Below, piece by piece: positions 7,568-16,300 of a stretch of 64,000 bases of DNA; positions within the stretch are counted from its first letter, which is position 1, and every line of letters begins with the position of its first letter. A program made the position numbers and the translations under genes. This stretch comes from Rhodococcus sp. SGAir0479 (GTDB lineage: Bacteria > Actinomycetota > Actinomycetes > Mycobacteriales > Mycobacteriaceae). The stretch covers positions 2,666,001 through 2,730,000 of the forward strand of contig NZ_CP039432.1 of assembly GCF_005484805.1 (NCBI RefSeq). Reading direction: 5' to 3'. The notes below the pieces were generated by a model that searched no databases, had not been told where the DNA came from, and was given only the letters and a program-made list of their open reading frames with translations.

Positions 7568-9687
7568 GGGTTCACCTCCCCGGCCGCCTCCACCCGGACC
7601 GCGCACACCTTGAATTCCGGCATCCGGCTCGTCGGATCGAGTGCGGGATTGGTGAGCAGGTTCGCGCGGGCGTCCCCGGCGAAGTGGAACGGCAGGAACA
7701 CCGTGTCGAGCCGCATCGACTCGTCGCATCGCACCGCGGCCGCGACCCGGCCGCGCCGCCCGACCACCACCGCGTCGTCACCGTCGCGCACCCCCGCCCG
7801 CGCCGCGGTGTCCGGATGCACCTGGACGAACATCGGGCCGGCAGCCGACGCCAGTTCCGCGACCCGGCGGGTCTGGGCGCCCGACTGGTAGTGCGCCAGT
7901 ACGCGTCCCGTCGTCGCGACGAGCGGGAACTCCGCGTCGGTCACCTCCGCGGGGCCGCGGTGCTCGACGGCGCTGAATCGCGCGCGGCCGTCGTCGGTCG
8001 CGAATCGCTGCAGGAACAGGCGCGGTGTCCCCGGGTGCGTGACGTCCGGGACCGGCCAGTGCAGCGCCTGCCCTGCGTCGAGGCGGTCGTACGTGACGCC
8101 CGCGTAGTCGGCGGCGCCGCCGGCGGACGCGCGGCGCAGTTCGTCGAACACGATCCGCGGGTCTGCCGGGAACCAGTCGGCGGGCCGGCCGAGGCGGATC
8201 GCCAACTCACGCCATACCTCGAGTTCGCTGCGCGCACCGGCCGGCGGTTCCACCGCCCGGCGCCGCCGCAGGACGCGTCCCTCGAGGCTCGTCATGGTGC
8301 CTTCCTCCTCGGCCCACTGCAGCACCGGCAGCACCACGTCGGCCATCGCGGCGGTCTCCGAGAGCAGGAAGTCGCACACCACCAACAACTCCAGCGCGCG
8401 CAACCGGTCCACGACGTGGCCGGCGCGCGGCGCCGACACCGCCAGATTGGCGCCGTGCACCAGCAACGCCCGCGGCCCGTCGGGGCGGCCGAGCGCGTCG
8501 AGCAGTTCGTACGCGCTGCGGCCGGGGCCCGGCAGTTCGGCGGCGTCGATCCCCCACACCCGCGCAACGTGTTCGCGCGCAGCCGGATCGGTGATCTTGC
8601 GGTAGCCGGGCAGCTGATCGGCCTTCTGCCCGTGCTCGCGCCCGCCCTGCCCGTTGCCCTGTCCGGTGACGGCGCCGTAACCGCTGCCCCGACGTCCGGG
8701 TAGGCCCAGCGCCAGCGCCAGCCCGATCCAGGACGAGACGGTGTCGGTGCCGGTCGCGTGCTGCTCGGTGCCGCGCGCGGTGAGCACGTACGCACCGGTG
8801 TCCGAGCGTCGGGACCGGGACAGGATCTCCACGGCCCGCCGCTGCGCCGCCACCGGCACCCCGGTGACGCGTTCGGTGCGTTCGGGCCACCACTGCGCCG
8901 CGGCGAGCCAGGCGTCGTCGAATCCGGTGGTCCGCGTCTCGATGTAGTCCCGATCGAGGTGCCCCTCGGTGACCGCCAGGTGCAACATGCCCAGCGCGAG
9001 CGGCAGATCCGTGCCGGGGGCGAGCTGCAGGTGCAGTCCGCCACCGGCGAGGGCCCGCTCCGCCGTCGCGGTACGCCGCGGGTCGACGACGATCAGGCCG
9101 CCCGCGTCCACCGCGGCACCCAGGTGCCCCAGCAGCGGCGGCATCGTCTCGGCGACGTTGCCGCCGACCAGCAGGACCGCCTCGGCCCCCGTCAGATCCG
9201 CCACCGGGAACGGCAGGCCGCGGTCGAGGCCGAACGCGCGGATGCCCGCGGCCGCGGCCGACGACATACAGAACCGGCCGTTGTAGTCGATGTTCGACGT
9301 GCCCAGCGCCACCCGCGCGAACTTGCCGAGCTGGTAGGCCTTTTCGTTGGTGAGCCCACCGCCGCCGAAGACGGCGACCGCGTCCTTCCCGCCCCGGTCC
9401 TGCACGGCCCGGAATCCGTCCGCAACTCGGTCCAACGCGTCCGCCCACGTCGTCGGTTGCAGGCGACCGCGGACTCGGACGAGCGGCGTGGTGAGCCGGT
9501 CCGGGTGCCGCAGCAGTTCGGTGCTGGTCCACCCCTTCTGGCACAGCCCGCCGCGGTTGGTCGGGAACTGCCGGCCGGTGACGCTCAGGGGGCCGCGCGC
9601 TCCCGCGGCGCCGCTCGGGGTGAGGCTCATCGCGCACTGCAGTCCGCAGTACGGGCAGTGGGTCTCGGTGCGCGCCGCCGTGGTCAC
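7564..9687 (-). CDS. nasA: Assimilatory nitrate reductase, molybdopterin catalytic subunit
   Basis: The 707-residue protein is a molybdopterin oxidoreductase of the cytoplasmic NasA/NarB class. The N-terminal 4Fe-4S site is visible as HCPYCGLQCAM followed by CQKGWTSTELL. Internal molybdopterin segments include FGGGGLTNEKAYQLGKFARV and YNGRFCMSSAAAAG, and a C-terminal dinucleotide-binding domain ends the protein. There is no twin-arginine signal, consistent with assimilation rather than respiration. It reduces nitrate to nitrite for nirBD. The GTG start at 9687 overlaps the narK stop in a GTGA junction. The cofactor could be confused with formate dehydrogenase, but the operon settles the role. 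Confidence 0.93.
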   Translation of the reverse strand: MTTAARTETHCPYCGLQCAMSLTPSGAAGARGPLSVTGRQFPTNRGGLCQKGWTSTELLRHPDRLTTPLVRVRGRLQPTTWADALDRVADGFRAVQDRGGKDAVAVFGGGGLTNEKAYQLGKFARVALGTSNIDYNGRFCMSSAAAAGIRAFGLDRGLPFPVADLTGAEAVLLVGGNVAETMPPLLGHLGAAVDAGGLIVVDPRRTATAERALAGGGLHLQLAPGTDLPLALGMLHLAVTEGHLDRDYIETRTTGFDDAWLAAAQWWPERTERVTGVPVAAQRRAVEILSRSRRSDTGAYVLTARGTEQHATGTDTVSSWIGLALALGLPGRRGSGYGAVTGQGNGQGGREHGQKADQLPGYRKITDPAAREHVARVWGIDAAELPGPGRSAYELLDALGRPDGPRALLVHGANLAVSAPRAGHVVDRLRALELLVVCDFLLSETAAMADVVLPVLQWAEEEGTMTSLEGRVLRRRRAVEPPAGARSELEVWRELAIRLGRPADWFPADPRIVFDELRRASAGGAADYAGVTYDRLDAGQALHWPVPDVTHPGTPRLFLQRFATDDGRARFSAVEHRGPAEVTDAEFPLVATTGRVLAHYQSGAQTRRVAELASAAGPMFVQVHPDTAARAGVRDGDDAVVVGRRGRVAAAVRCDESMRLDTVFLPFHFAGDARANLLTNPALDPTSRMPEFKVCAVRVEAAGEVNP

Positions 9688-11138
9688 GAGGGCACCGCCG
9701 TCGCCTGTGCGGCGCCGCGGTCCACCCCGGCGCCGTCCGCCCGGCGGACGAACACCAGCCAGGTGACGGCGGCGCACACCACGTAGAACCCGAGGAACAC
9801 CCAGAACGCCATGGTGGCCGACTTGGCCGGACTGCTGTACGACGCCCGCAGCACGAGGTTGATGCCCACACCGCCGAGACCGCCGATCGCGCCCGCGAAC
9901 CCGATGAGCGCGCCGGACATGTTGCGGGACCAGGCCGCGCGGGCGTCCGCGTCGAGTCCGTGCAGGGCGCGCGAGCGGGTCTCGAAGATCGACGGGATCA
10001 TCTTGTACACCGACCCGTTGCCGAGACCCGAGAGCACGAACAGCGCCACGAAACCGATCACCAGTGCGGTCATGGTGGCGCCGGTGGCCGCGCCCGGGGT
10101 GGTGTCGTCCACAGTGCCGGCGGCCACGAGAATCGCGGCGGCCGCCACCATGGCCGCGAAGGTCCACAGCGTGATGCGCCCGCCCCCGATGCGGTCGGCG
10201 AGCCTGCCGCCGAGCGGCCGGGCGATCGAGCCGAGCAGCGGTCCCAGGAACGCGATCTGCGCGGCGTGCAGCGCGGCCTGCGCGGCGGTGTCGCCGCCCG
10301 CCAGGAAGTTGATCTGCAGCACCTGACCGAACGCGAAGCTGAACCCGATGAACGACCCGAACGTCCCGATGTAGAGGAAACTGACGATCCACGAGTCGCG
10401 GACCCGGAGCGCCTCGATCATCGAACGCAGGTCGGCCTTCTGGTTCCCGAGGTTGTCCATGAACAGTGCCGCACCCACGGCCGCGACCGCGATGAGCACG
10501 AGGTAGACGGCGCACACCAGGTACGGAGCGGTGTTGCCCACCGTGGCGATCACGAGCAGGCCCACCAACTGGATCACCGGCACGCCGATGTTGCCGCCGC
10601 CGGCGTTGAGCCCCAGCGCCCATCCCTTGAGTCGCTGCGGATAGAACGCGTTGATGTTGGCCATCGACGACGCGAAGTTGCCGCCGCCCACGCCGGCCGT
10701 CGCGGCCACGAGCAGGAACGTCGTGTACGACGTGCCCGGGTGCATGACGAACCACAGCGTCAGCAGTGTCGGGACCAGCAGCACCAGCGCGCTGAAGATC
10801 GTCCAGTTGCGGCCGCCGAAGCGAGCCGTCGCCACGGTGTACGGAATGCGCAGCACCGATCCGACGAGCGTGGGGACCGCAACCAGGAAGAACTTGCCGG
10901 CCGCGTCGATGCCGAACACGTCCGTGGGCATGAACAGCACCATCACCGACCAGATCGACCAGATCGAGAAGCCCACGTGCTCGGCCAGCACCGACCAGGC
11001 GAGATTGCGCCGGGCGATCGCCTTACCGCCGGCCTCCCAGGCGGCGACGTCCTCGGCGTCCCAGCGCTCGATGTGGTGTCCCCGCACCACCGGTGCGTGC
11101 GCGGGCGCTTGCGTGGACCGATCGGAGAGTGTGGTCAC
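9684..11138 (-). CDS. narK: Nitrate/nitrite transporter, MFS NarK family
   Basis: The 484-residue membrane protein has twelve predicted hydrophobic segments. The nitrate-porter signature GGGNFASSMANINAFYP lies in the fourth to fifth helices, and a second glycine-rich signature (IGGLGGVGINLV) lies in the distal half. A hydrophilic N-terminus of about 45 residues and a large insert before helix 7 are typical of actinobacterial NarK proteins. It brings nitrate in for the downstream enzymes. The GTG start at 11138 has an AGGAGG site 5 bases upstream, and that site lies inside a strong hairpin (11142-11180). Confidence 0.93.
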   Translation of the reverse strand: MTTLSDRSTQAPAHAPVVRGHHIERWDAEDVAAWEAGGKAIARRNLAWSVLAEHVGFSIWSIWSVMVLFMPTDVFGIDAAGKFFLVAVPTLVGSVLRIPYTVATARFGGRNWTIFSALVLLVPTLLTLWFVMHPGTSYTTFLLVAATAGVGGGNFASSMANINAFYPQRLKGWALGLNAGGGNIGVPVIQLVGLLVIATVGNTAPYLVCAVYLVLIAVAAVGAALFMDNLGNQKADLRSMIEALRVRDSWIVSFLYIGTFGSFIGFSFAFGQVLQINFLAGGDTAAQAALHAAQIAFLGPLLGSIARPLGGRLADRIGGGRITLWTFAAMVAAAAILVAAGTVDDTTPGAATGATMTALVIGFVALFVLSGLGNGSVYKMIPSIFETRSRALHGLDADARAAWSRNMSGALIGFAGAIGGLGGVGINLVLRASYSSPAKSATMAFWVFLGFYVVCAAVTWLVFVRRADGAGVDRGAAQATAVPS

Positions 11139-11141
11139 CAG

Positions 11142-11180
11142 GGCCTCCTACCTGTAGGGGAAACCCCAAGGTAGGAGGCC
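11142..11180 (-). promoter_or_regulatory. Leader hairpin that sequesters the narK ribosome binding site
   Basis: GGCCTCCTACC at one end pairs perfectly with GGTAGGAGGCC at the other (11 bp). Inside is a second stem, GGGG-TTT-CCCC in the transcript. The AGGAGG Shine-Dalgarno sequence of narK is part of the 3' arm, so folding would block translation of the first gene of the nitrate operon. There is no T-run after the stem, so a simple terminator is unlikely. The pairing is seen directly; regulation is inferred. Confidence 0.75.
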
Positions 11181-11270
11181 GATGTTGCCTCGGTGCTGCC
11201 TCCGATGACCCGTCCGTCAACACTCGCTCACGGTCTCCGGACCCGCGCGGTGAGGTCGTGGACCCGCAGG

Positions 11271-12521
11271 TCAGGACGCGGACGCGCCCCAGCTGTCCTC
11301 GAGCATGCGCGGCTTGCACGCCGCCCACGCGGAGATCAGCACCACGACGACCGCGACACCCAGCAGCGCGAACGGGGCGCCCCAGCCGCCCGTGGACTCG
11401 TGCAGCACACCGAACAGCAGCGGGCCGACGCACGCGACGGTGTAGCCGATGCCCTGGGTGAACCCGGACAGCGCGGCCGAGCCGGCGTGCGTGCGGGTGC
11501 GCAGGTTGATGAGGGTCAGCGACATCGGGAACGTGCTCGGGCCCAGGCCGATCACGATCACCCACAACACCGGCAGCGACATGGGCGCCAGGAACAGACC
11601 CGTGAAGCCCACCACGTAGCAGATCGCGCAGCCGACGACGATGGGGAACGGATTGCGCATCCGGGCGCACACGCTCGGCGCGGCGAACGCGGCGATCAGT
11701 CCCATGAACGAGAACACCGCGACCATGCTGCCGCCGAACGACTCGCTCGCCCCGGCCTCGGTGAGGATCTTCGGGATCCACGTGAACATCGAGTACGTGA
11801 TGAGCGAGGTCATGCCGAACATCCCGGCCATCCCCCAGCCGACGGGCGACCGCCACGGACGTCCGGGTGCGTGCGACTCCGCCGGCAGCGCGGCCTCGAC
11901 TGCCGCGCCGTCGGTGCTGCGCCCGCGCGCGAGCACCATCAGCCACGGCGCCGCCGCCGCGAACCCGAGCAGCGACCAGACCCCGATGGAGACCCGCCAG
12001 TCGAACGCGTCGGCCAGCGGCACCGCGACCGTCGCCGGCACGATGGTGCCGATCTGCACGCCGGTGATGTAGATCGAGCTCATGAGCGCGAGCCGGTCCC
12101 CGAAGTAGCGCTTGACCAGTGGCGGAATCACGACGTTGCCGATGCCCATGCCGCCGAGTGCGAGCGCCGACAGCGCCAGCAGCGACCACGTGTCCGACAC
12201 CATCGCGCGGGTGAGCATGCCGATTCCGGCCATGAGCATCCCCAGCAGCGCGGTCCACTCGAGTCCGAGGCGCCGCGCGATGGCCGGGGTGAGCAGACCG
12301 AACACCGCGAACATCGCCGTCGGGACCATCCCGAACACACCGACGACGGTGGACGAGAAGTGCAGGTCGTCGCCGATCTGCTGGGCGAGCGGGGTGAACG
12401 ACGTGACCGCCAGCCGCAGCGTCAACGCCGACATCGCGATGGCCGCGAACACCAGCAGCCGTCCCTTCAACAGGGGCGTGGGTCCTGCGGCTGCAGTCGG
12501 CGTGGATGCGGTCACGGTCAT
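11271..12521 (-). CDS. MFS transporter, CynX/NimT-like
   Basis: The 416-residue protein has about twelve hydrophobic helices. The pattern SALTLRLAVTSFTPLAQQIG near the start and the LGGMGIGNVVIPPLVKRYF segment are typical of the cyanate/2-nitroimidazole (CynX/NimT) branch of the major facilitator superfamily. The cargo is unknown. The start at 12521 (ATG) is chosen because the longer reading adds a non-hydrophobic, low-complexity N-terminus. It is divergent from the GntR regulator at 12675, which probably controls it, and sits upstream of narK on the same strand with a 132-bp gap. It may therefore be separate from nitrate uptake. Confidence 0.82.
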   Translation of the reverse strand: MTVTASTPTAAAGPTPLLKGRLLVFAAIAMSALTLRLAVTSFTPLAQQIGDDLHFSSTVVGVFGMVPTAMFAVFGLLTPAIARRLGLEWTALLGMLMAGIGMLTRAMVSDTWSLLALSALALGGMGIGNVVIPPLVKRYFGDRLALMSSIYITGVQIGTIVPATVAVPLADAFDWRVSIGVWSLLGFAAAAPWLMVLARGRSTDGAAVEAALPAESHAPGRPWRSPVGWGMAGMFGMTSLITYSMFTWIPKILTEAGASESFGGSMVAVFSFMGLIAAFAAPSVCARMRNPFPIVVGCAICYVVGFTGLFLAPMSLPVLWVIVIGLGPSTFPMSLTLINLRTRTHAGSAALSGFTQGIGYTVACVGPLLFGVLHESTGGWGAPFALLGVAVVVVLISAWAACKPRMLEDSWGASAS

Positions 12522-12624
12522 GTACTGCCTCGATCTCGAAACGCTCGTGCGGGATGGCCGTCGGAAGTGCGTGGGGAACGGTGCTTGCACTCGACCCGAG
12601 AAATCATAGGATGACCGGATGACA

Positions 12625-12645
12625 GCACGCAACGCACTTGCGTGC
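12625..12645. promoter_or_regulatory. Candidate operator for the GntR regulator
   Basis: GCACGCAA and TTGCGTGC form a perfect 8-bp inverted repeat around a 5-base spacer. It sits in the 153-bp gap between the divergent MFS permease and GntR genes, 30 bases before the regulator's start. Position and symmetry fit an autoregulatory operator of a FadR-type protein. No known consensus was matched. Confidence 0.5.
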
Positions 12646-12674
12646 GCCCCCGTTCGTCTACCTGCAGGAGCACC

Positions 12675-13361
12675 GTGCAACCCGTACGCCGCAGCACCCT
12701 GATCGCGCAGGTCACCGAGCGACTCCGGGACGAGATCCGGTCCGGTCGCTGGCCGGTCGGCTCCCGGATCCCCACCGAACCGGAGTTGTGCGAGCTCACC
12801 GGCACCGGTCGTAACACGGTCCGCGAGGCCGTGCAGGCCCTGGTCCACTCCGGACTGATCGAACGCCGCCAGGGTTCGGGCACGTACGTCCTCGCCGATT
12901 CCGAGGTGACCGGCGCGCTCGGCAAGTACTTCGCCGGCGCGCACGAGCGCGACGTTCTCGAGCTACGACAGTCGCTCGACGTCACCGCCGCGGGGCTGGC
13001 CGCGCAGCGGCGGACCGCCGACGACATCCGGGAGCTGCAGGACCTGCTGGCGGCCCGCGAGCGCGCGTGGCGGCAGGCCGATCTGCGCACCGCGATCGCG
13101 GCCGACATCGCGCTGCACCGCGGCATCGTCGCGGCCAGCCACAACCAGGTCTACCTGGAGTTCTACGACTCCCTGCTGCCGGCGATCGAGGCCACCGTCT
13201 TCGGGCACGCGTCCGCGACGGGCGCCGGCTTCCACGACGAGCACGCCGATCTCGTGGCCGCCATCGTCGCCGGCGACAGCGACCGCGCGCTCGCCACCGC
13301 CCGCTGCTTCTTCGACGAACTGCTGGCCGGGTACGCGGAGGCCGATCCCGCGGTCGGCTAG
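12675..13361 (+). CDS. GntR-family (FadR-type) transcriptional regulator
   Basis: The 228-residue protein has an N-terminal winged helix (RLRDEIRSGRWPVGSRIPTE, then GTGRNTVREAVQALVHSG) and a C-terminal all-helical FCD ligand-binding domain. The latter keeps likely metal-site histidines (DIALHRGIVAAS and FHDEHADLV). FCD proteins sense small carboxylic acids; the ligand here is unknown. The GTG at 12675 has GGAG 4 bases before it and is preferred to the GTG at 12642, which would add unconserved residues and overlap the candidate operator. It probably controls the divergent permease. It overlaps the next convergent gene by 4 bp. Confidence 0.85.
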   Translation: MQPVRRSTLIAQVTERLRDEIRSGRWPVGSRIPTEPELCELTGTGRNTVREAVQALVHSGLIERRQGSGTYVLADSEVTGALGKYFAGAHERDVLELRQSLDVTAAGLAAQRRTADDIRELQDLLAARERAWRQADLRTAIAADIALHRGIVAASHNQVYLEFYDSLLPAIEATVFGHASATGAGFHDEHADLVAAIVAGDSDRALATARCFFDELLAGYAEADPAVG

Positions 13362-14212
13362 AGGATCAGTCGCACCAGCTCGGCGGTCCGCTCCAAGCCG
13401 GGCAGCGCCTCCGGGGTCGACCGCGGATGCAGCGTGTGCACCGCGAGACGGAACAGCAAGGCGCGCAACAACATCTGCGGCCACTCCGGGAGATCCTCCC
13501 ACCGGCCGAGCAGGCCCTCGTCGGCGCCGCCCCACGACAGCGCGTCGACGACGACCACTCCGGCCGCCCATGCCGCCGGCCGCCAGTACGGGGTGATGTC
13601 GGTGACGCCGGGCGCGGTGCTGCCGGAGAACAGGACCGTGCCGAAGAGGTCCCCGTGCACGAGCTGGTCGGGTGAGCGCACGGGCTTGCGCAGCGACGCG
13701 AGCTGACCGATCAGTTCGACGCTGCGGGCGCCGTCCTCGGACAGGTCCTCGAGCGCGCCGGCGGCGCGGGCGGAGCGCAGCGGGACGGTCTCCCACGCGG
13801 CCCGGTCGGCGGCGACGAACACGTCCACGTCGGCCCACGGCGCGACCGGCGGCTGCGCCAGGAAGCGGGGTCGTTCGAGCTGCGCGGTGGCGGCGTGCAG
13901 GCGCAGCGACAGCGACACCACCTCGTCGTGGCGCGGTTCGGGACTACCCTCGAGGAAGGTGTCCGCCCGCCACCCCGAGACGACGTACCGGCCGTCCGTG
14001 GCGCGGACCGGACGGGCCAGCCGCACCGCGTCCACCGCCAGCGTCTCGCGCACCTTCGCGGACCACGCCGCGCGGGCGTGATCGGCGACCGGCGACAGCA
14101 CGACGTCGCCGAGGCGCCACCCGCCGTCCCAGTCCGCCCCCAGCGCAAGGGGTTCGACCTCACGGAGACCGAACGTCGAACAGACGTGCTGGGGCGGTTG
14201 TGCAGAGCTCAC
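13358..14212 (-). CDS. TIGR02569-family protein (Rv3205c-like)
   Basis: The 284-residue protein matches the actinobacterial TIGR02569 family. It carries a kinase-like HGD motif (LVHGDLFGTVLF) and a following DITPYWRP segment that would correspond to the metal-binding loop in aminoglycoside-phosphotransferase folds. Function is unknown; a phosphotransferase activity is only inferred from the fold. It starts at a GTG and lies upstream of nothing co-oriented within 99 bp except moeZ, the same order as in M. tuberculosis. Its end overlaps the convergent GntR gene by 4 bp. Confidence 0.8.
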   Translation of the reverse strand: MSSAQPPQHVCSTFGLREVEPLALGADWDGGWRLGDVVLSPVADHARAAWSAKVRETLAVDAVRLARPVRATDGRYVVSGWRADTFLEGSPEPRHDEVVSLSLRLHAATAQLERPRFLAQPPVAPWADVDVFVAADRAAWETVPLRSARAAGALEDLSEDGARSVELIGQLASLRKPVRSPDQLVHGDLFGTVLFSGSTAPGVTDITPYWRPAAWAAGVVVVDALSWGGADEGLLGRWEDLPEWPQMLLRALLFRLAVHTLHPRSTPEALPGLERTAELVRLIL

Positions 14213-14312
14213 GGCCGTCAGGCTACCGCCGCAGACCGCTCGTTTCGGTGAGGCACCCCGAAGGCCACGCGGAAAAGGTCCGGGGAAGGCTGAACCACGC
14301 CGGGGCGCGCGC

Positions 14313-15491
14313 TCAGTACACCGGCAGCGACGGATCGATCTGGTGCGCCCACGCGATGACGCCGCCCTGCAGGTGTACCGCGTCGGCGAAACCGGCCCGC
14401 CGCACGGCCGCGAGCGCCTCCGCCGACCGCACGCCGGTCTTGCAGTGCAGCACGATGCGCTTGTCCTGCGGCAGCTCCGCGAGCGCCTCCCCCGACAGGA
14501 TCCGGTCCTTGGGGATCAGGGTCGCGCCGGGCAGGTGCACGATGTCCCACTCCACCGGTTCGCGGACGTCGACGATCGCGATGTCGGCGCCGGTGTCGAG
14601 CAGCGCCCGCAGCTCGGTGGGCGTGATCGCCTCGTCGGCGCCGACCTCGGTGGTGGGCTCGACGCCACAGAACGCGTCGTAGTCGACCAGCTCGGTGACG
14701 GGCACCCGGTCGGGGTCCCGGCTGAGCCGCACCGTGCGGTAGCTCATCGCGAGCGCGTCGTAGATCATCAGCCGGCCCAGCAGGGTCTCGCCGATACCGG
14801 TGAGCAGCTTGACCGCCTCGGTCGCCATGATCGACCCGACCGACGCGCACAGCACACCCAGCACGCCGCCCTCCGCGCACGACGGCACCGTTCCCGGCGG
14901 CGGGGCCTCGGGGTACAGGTCGCGCAGCGTGATCGAGCGATCGCCGGGCGCGGCGTCCCAGAACACCGACACCTGCCCCTGGAAGCGGTAGATCGATCCC
15001 CACACGTACGGGCGCCGCGCCAGCACCGCGGCGTCGTTCACCAGGTAGCGCGTCGCGAAATTGTCGGCGCCGTCGAGGATCAGGTCGTACTGCTCGAACA
15101 ACGCGACCGCGTTGGACGCATCGAGCCGGAACTCGTGCAACCGCACCTCGACGTGCGGGTTGATCTCGCGGATCGTCTCGCGCGCGCTCTGCGCCTTCGA
15201 CCGTCCGACGTCGGCGGTGCCGTGGATCACCTGACGCTGCAGGTTCGACTCGTCGACCACGTCGAAGTCGACGATGCCGAGCGTGCCGACACCCGCGGCG
15301 GCGAGGTACATCAGCGTCGGCGAACCCAGCCCGCCCGCCCCGATCACCAGTACGCGGGCGTTCTTCAACCGCTTCTGTCCGGTCGTCCCGACGTCCGGGA
15401 TGATCAGGTGGCGGCTGTAGCGCGCCACCTCGTCGCGGCTCAGTTCGGCCGCCGGCTTTACCAGCGGCGGAAGCGGACTCTTCGCGGGCAC
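14313..15491 (-). CDS. moeZ: Adenylyltransferase/sulfurtransferase MoeZ
   Basis: The 392-residue protein fuses an E1-like adenylation domain (VLVIGAGGLGSPT, and VDESNLQRQVIHG) to a C-terminal rhodanese domain with the active cysteine in LHCKTGVRSAE. In mycobacteria this enzyme activates and thiolates small sulfur carriers for molybdopterin, thioester-dependent cysteine and thioamide synthesis. It could serve the molybdenum cofactor of the nearby nitrate reductase. Two adjacent GTG codons could start it; the one at 15491 has GGAG 6 bases upstream, whereas 15494 leaves only 3. It is close to full identity with Rv3206c in key blocks. Confidence 0.95.
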   Translation of the reverse strand: MPAKSPLPPLVKPAAELSRDEVARYSRHLIIPDVGTTGQKRLKNARVLVIGAGGLGSPTLMYLAAAGVGTLGIVDFDVVDESNLQRQVIHGTADVGRSKAQSARETIREINPHVEVRLHEFRLDASNAVALFEQYDLILDGADNFATRYLVNDAAVLARRPYVWGSIYRFQGQVSVFWDAAPGDRSITLRDLYPEAPPPGTVPSCAEGGVLGVLCASVGSIMATEAVKLLTGIGETLLGRLMIYDALAMSYRTVRLSRDPDRVPVTELVDYDAFCGVEPTTEVGADEAITPTELRALLDTGADIAIVDVREPVEWDIVHLPGATLIPKDRILSGEALAELPQDKRIVLHCKTGVRSAEALAAVRRAGFADAVHLQGGVIAWAHQIDPSLPVY

Positions 15492-15531
15492 CACACGCTC
15501 CTACATCGACGGACCCCTGCTCGCGTCCAGC

Positions 15532-16287
15532 CTAGGCGGTCCCGAATCGCACCTCGAGGTCGCTCAGGTCGGTCACGACGACGTCCGCACCCGCGTCCCG
15601 CAGCGCCGCACCGTGGTGGGCGCGGTCCACGCCGACGACCACACCGAACGCGCCGCGGCGGCCGGCCTCGACACCGGCGAGCGCGTCCTCGAGCACGACG
15701 CACGCGGACGCCGGGAACCCGACCCGCCGCGCCGCCTCCAGATAGGTGTCCGGCTCCGGCTTGCCGGCGAGCGCCAACCGGTCGACGTCGATGCCGTCGA
15801 CCCGGGCGTCGAACAGGTCGGTGAGGCCGGCGGCGTCGAGGACCCGGACGGCGTTGCGGCTCGCGGTCACCAGCGCGACCGCGACCTGCGCGGTGCGCAG
15901 CGCGCGGATCAGTGCGACCGTGCCGGGGAACACGTCCACGCCGTGCTCGTCGAGTTCGTGGAGGAACATCGCATCCTTGCGGGCCGCGAGCCCGCACACC
16001 GTGTGCGCGGTCGGCGGATCCGCAGGCTGTCCGTGCGGAATCTCGATGGACCGCGACGCCAGGAACGACCGCACCCCGTCGACTCGCGGGCGGCCGTCCA
16101 CGTAGCGCAGGTAGTCGTCGGACGTGAACGGTGCCTCGCCCCGGCCGCGTTCGGCGAGGAAGCCGTCGAACAGGCGGGTCCAGGCGCGCTCGTGGACACG
16201 CGCGGTGTCGGTGACGACACCGTCCATGTCGAACAGGAAGCCCGAGCAGGCGACGTCACCGATGTGCACGACGTTCGTGGCGGTCAC
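15532..16287 (-). CDS. HAD-superfamily phosphatase, beta-phosphoglucomutase-like
   Basis: The 251-residue protein has the HAD subclass IA motifs: FDMDGVVTDT at about residue 18, VTASRN as motif II, the lysine in AGKPEPDTYLEAA, and the acidic motif IV in VVLEDALAGVEAG. The cap domain resembles beta-phosphoglucomutase or trehalose-phosphate-linked HAD proteins (Rv3400-like). Substrate is unknown, with sugar phosphates most likely. The GTG at 16287 is preferred because the longer reading adds residues with no motif and runs into the neighbouring gene. It lies 13 bp from the DUF3152 gene and 40 bp before moeZ, so the three may be co-transcribed. Confidence 0.82.
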   Translation of the reverse strand: MTATNVVHIGDVACSGFLFDMDGVVTDTARVHERAWTRLFDGFLAERGRGEAPFTSDDYLRYVDGRPRVDGVRSFLASRSIEIPHGQPADPPTAHTVCGLAARKDAMFLHELDEHGVDVFPGTVALIRALRTAQVAVALVTASRNAVRVLDAAGLTDLFDARVDGIDVDRLALAGKPEPDTYLEAARRVGFPASACVVLEDALAGVEAGRRGAFGVVVGVDRAHHGAALRDAGADVVVTDLSDLEVRFGTA

Positions 16288-16300
16288 CGTCGTCCCCCGT

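Noticed and set aside
11142-11180. The narK hairpin as the terminator of the upstream MFS gene
   Set aside because: It lacks a T-run and its 3' arm holds the narK ribosome site at correct spacing, so a translational role fits better, although weak attenuation cannot be excluded.
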